Below the pieces are notes generated by a model. The model was not told the DNA's origin, made no database searches, and was given only the letters and a program-made list of their open reading frames with translations. A stretch of 64,000 nucleotides of DNA, taken from positions 124,001 to 188,000 of the forward strand of contig NZ_AMRM01000003.1 in assembly GCF_000300335.1 (NCBI RefSeq). The letters run 5' to 3'. Shown piece after piece: positions 61,770-64,000 of the stretch. Source of the stretch: Nitratireductor pacificus pht-3B. Lineage in GTDB: Bacteria; Pseudomonadota; Alphaproteobacteria; Rhizobiales; Rhizobiaceae. Within the stretch, counting starts at the first letter, position 1. The number at the start of each line of letters is the position of its first letter. Position numbers and translations under genes: made by a program.

Positions 61770-63293
61770 CTATTGCGCGGCGGGAGCCGGTTCTTCGGGA
61801 GCGATGGCATCCATGTCGGCTGGCTCGCCTTCCTCCGTCTTCTGGGGAACGGCAAAGACCTGTCCCGGCCAGATCCGGTCGGGATTCTCGATCTGCTCGC
61901 GATTGGCCAGATAGATGGTCGTGTAGCGAACGCCCCGTCCATAGACACGGCGCGATATGTGCCACAGCGTGTCGCCGCGCCGGATGATGACCGACCCGTC
62001 GACCGGCGCCAGCTTCTCCGCCGCCTCGGCCGGCGCGGCTGCCATCGCGTCCGGCGCACTGCCATCGGCCGCGGGTTGCTGCTGCGGGGTGGCGGCGGGC
62101 GCGGCGGGTTCGACCGGCAGGCGGCCGCTCTTTTCGGCCGTGTCGGCGCGCGGCGCCACGGCGGCAATCTGCTCACCCTCGGCGCGCGTGAACGGCACCG
62201 CCGCGCGGGCGACGACGGTGCTGCCGTCGCTCGACAGCATGTCGGCGCGCACGATGTAGTCGCCGACCGGGAGATCCCGCACCGCCTCGATCAGGAAGCG
62301 GCCGTTCGGCGCCGTCACGGTCTCGCCGAGCAGAATTTCGTTCGCATAGACGCGCACGGTGGCGCCGGGCCGGGCCGCGCCGGCGACGAAGACCTGGCGG
62401 CCGTCGATCTCGACGGCCTCGATGTTCGGCACGGCCTCCTGCGTGGCGGCGGGTGCGGGCTGCGCGGGCGCTTCCTGCGGCGCCGGCGCCGAAGGCGCGG
62501 GTTGAGGGGCCGCCGCCTGCGGCTCTGGGACCGGCTCCGGCGCGGCGGGCGTCGGCGTCTCTGCCGGGGGCTGCTGGCCGGCGGCGGGCGCATTGGGCGC
62601 CGCAGCGGAAACCTCCGAACCGCCCTCCCCGACGGGTTGCGCTTCCGGCACGGTGATCAGGCGGCTCGGGGCGCCCGGCCGATCGACCAGCGCCAGAACC
62701 TGACCGGCCTCGTTGTCGGGCACGGTGACGATCGCCGTCTCGAGCGAGGTGGCCGCGACATTGTCCGGCGTCGTCGCCCGGAGGACGATCTGGTAGTCGC
62801 CGGGCTTCAGCGGCTCTTCCAGGACGGCGGCGAAATCGCCCCCCGGCCCGCTGGTCGCCGTGCCGAGCACGGTCGCGCCATGGATGATCTCGACCGTCGC
62901 GCCGGGCGCGGCGCGCCCCGCGATGACCACCGAGCCGTTCGGCTCCACGCGCACCAGGTCGAAAGACGGCGCGATCACCTCGGCTTCCGAGCCGGTTTGC
63001 GCGGCGGGTTCACCAGTGGGCTGGGCCGCCGGTCCGGGCGCGGCTTGCTGTGCGTCGTTCGGTTCCGTCGCGGCTTCCGGTGCGCCGGCGGGGGCCTCGA
63101 GCCGGGCGGATTTCTGCCCGGCGGCCTCGCCGGAAGCGGGCGCTGCTGCATCCTCTCCCGGCGTCGTCGCCACCAGCGCGGCAGGCTTGTCATTCAGGTA
63201 GGGATCGAAAGCGCCGGCCACATAGGCCGCGCCAACCCCGGCGACCACGGCGCCGGCCGCGAAGAGAAGCCCCTTTAAAGGTGTCAGAACCAT
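61770..63293 (-). CDS. LysM-domain envelope protein with low-complexity linkers and Ig-like modules
   Basis: A 507-residue protein with an N-terminal helix (LLFAAGAVVAGVGAAYVAGAF) likely to act as membrane anchor, Ala/Pro/Glu-rich linkers, two similar beta-sandwich modules (about 115-205: VEPNGSVVIAGRAAPGATVEIIHG; and about 300-385: EIDGRQVFVAGAARPGATVRVYAN), and a C-terminal LysM domain (IIRRGDTLWHISRRVYGRGVRYTTIYLANREQIENPDRIWPGQVFAVP, in part). It should bridge membrane and peptidoglycan. It is codirectional with arsR-atm1 but separated by the 48-bp dyad. Confidence 0.85.
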   Translation of the reverse strand: MVLTPLKGLLFAAGAVVAGVGAAYVAGAFDPYLNDKPAALVATTPGEDAAAPASGEAAGQKSARLEAPAGAPEAATEPNDAQQAAPGPAAQPTGEPAAQTGSEAEVIAPSFDLVRVEPNGSVVIAGRAAPGATVEIIHGATVLGTATSGPGGDFAAVLEEPLKPGDYQIVLRATTPDNVAATSLETAIVTVPDNEAGQVLALVDRPGAPSRLITVPEAQPVGEGGSEVSAAAPNAPAAGQQPPAETPTPAAPEPVPEPQAAAPQPAPSAPAPQEAPAQPAPAATQEAVPNIEAVEIDGRQVFVAGAARPGATVRVYANEILLGETVTAPNGRFLIEAVRDLPVGDYIVRADMLSSDGSTVVARAAVPFTRAEGEQIAAVAPRADTAEKSGRLPVEPAAPAATPQQQPAADGSAPDAMAAAPAEAAEKLAPVDGSVIIRRGDTLWHISRRVYGRGVRYTTIYLANREQIENPDRIWPGQVFAVPQKTEEGEPADMDAIAPEEPAPAAQ

Positions 63294-63404
63294 AGTTTTC
63301 TTAATTCCGTTTTATGACAGGCTGTAACGCGTTTTCAGTACGGCTACAAGAAAAACACCTTGCCCTCTTGACCGGGCGCGTTGCAGCGCCATGCAATGGC
63401 AACC

Positions 63405-64000
63405 ATGAAAACCATCGAATCAGTCTGCGTCTATTGTGGCTCAAGCAACGGCCGCGATGAAAATCACTTTGCTGCGGGCCTGACGCTTGGACGCTCGCTT
63501 GCCGGCGCGGGCCTGCGTCTGGTCTACGGCGCCGGCACGAAAGGCATCATGGGCGCCGTGGCGCGCGGCGCCATGGATGCCGGCGGCGCCGTTACCGGCA
63601 TCATTCCGAAATTCCTCATCCGCAAGGAAGCGACCGAGGTCGAGTTGACCCGGCTCGACGAACTGGTCGTCACCGACGACATGCACCAGCGCAAGCATCT
63701 GATGTTCGACCGCTCGGATGCCTTCGTGGCGTTGCCGGGCGGCATCGGCACGCTGGAGGAGATCGTCGAGATCATGACATGGGCGCAACTGGCGCGGCAC
63801 GAAAAGCCGATCGTCTTCGCCAATATCAGCGGATTCTGGAACCCGCTCCTGACCCTGATCCAGCACATGAGGGACGAGGGTTTCGTCCACTCCGCCCAGC
63901 GCGTCCAGCCGCTGGTGGTCGATCGGGCGGAGGACATCGTGCCGGCCCTGCTGGCAGCGCCCGCCAGCGACGGCGGAAACGGCGAGGCGCCCGTCGCCAT
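63405..64000 (+). CDS. TIGR00730/LOG family protein (cut by window end)
   Basis: A reading frame that runs off the end of the window; 198 codons are visible and no stop is reached. It begins MKTIESVCVYCGSSNGRDENHF and contains GLRLVYGAGTKGIMGAVARGA, the phosphoribohydrolase motif PGGIGTLEEI and the HEKPIVFANISGFWNPLL block. This family includes cytokinin-activating LOG enzymes and other nucleotide 5'-phosphoribohydrolases; many bacterial members have no link to cytokinins. ATG 63396 is an alternative start. It diverges from the LysM gene. Confidence 0.9.
   Translation, partial: MKTIESVCVYCGSSNGRDENHFAAGLTLGRSLAGAGLRLVYGAGTKGIMGAVARGAMDAGGAVTGIIPKFLIRKEATEVELTRLDELVVTDDMHQRKHLMFDRSDAFVALPGGIGTLEEIVEIMTWAQLARHEKPIVFANISGFWNPLLTLIQHMRDEGFVHSAQRVQPLVVDRAEDIVPALLAAPASDGGNGEAPVA

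Overview
The window is high-GC chromosomal DNA made almost entirely of bacterial housekeeping genes. It points to an alphaproteobacterium of the order Hyphomicrobiales (Rhizobiales). The evidence is a free-standing NDUFS4-like complex I accessory subunit, two tandem Omp31-type porins, an HdaA-type DnaA regulator, short-type phosphatidylserine decarboxylase next to phosphatidylserine synthase, an lptF-lptG-lptD-surA-like-pdxA-rsmA cluster, and short dispersed palindromes of the kind common in rhizobial genomes. Genus cannot be fixed by reading alone.

Layout. 1-900: tRNA-Arg, the complex I subunit, tRNA-Pro and a small membrane protein. 960-3347 (minus): hdaA, an AI-2E family permease and a CDP-alcohol phosphatidyltransferase, tightly coupled. 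3530-5734 (plus): purM-purN and a DUF1801 protein. 5749-10056: a molybdopterin oxidoreductase diverging from rlmJ, then a secreted four-cysteine protein and an RNase T2. 10161-11867: two Omp31-like paralogues. 12226-16364: an SDR, uvrC, pgsA, moaD and moaE. 16492-18738: a PAS-PAS-GGDEF-EAL protein. 18794-21517: ndk, a LigE-like GST, DinB and a repetitive Gly/Ser-rich secreted protein behind an AT-rich island. 21661-26218: an ABC-F protein, a HAD hydrolase, holC and pepA. 26548-34121: LPS transport and assembly genes with pdxA and rsmA. 34157-41319 (minus): gmk, yicC, mltG, fabF, acpP, a GNAT gene, fabG and fabD. 41517-45058: a more accessory block with an ABC-2 exporter and a WYL regulator diverging from an unknown protein with an internal duplication. 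45305-55908: rpsF-rpsR-rplI, cfa, dnaB, alr, radA, cvpA, purF and an SDR. 56128-58305: a PlsC-like acyltransferase, pssA and psd. 58487-64000: a MerR regulator, an ArsR-controlled Atm1-type exporter, a LysM protein and the start of a LOG-family gene.

Functionally the window centres on envelope and membrane construction (fatty acid, phospholipid, cyclopropane lipid and LPS export), purine synthesis, and replication, repair and translation. No phage, insertion sequence, CRISPR array or toxin-antitoxin pair was seen. I did not find a convincing undescribed multi-gene system. The best leads are a perfect 20-bp inverted repeat directly in front of the arsR-atm1 pair, the internally duplicated protein with its WYL regulator and a TGACA-N5-TGTCA site, the AT-rich island before the repetitive secreted protein, related palindromes on both sides of cfa, and an RNase T2 with a Glu-to-Gln change in its second catalytic segment.
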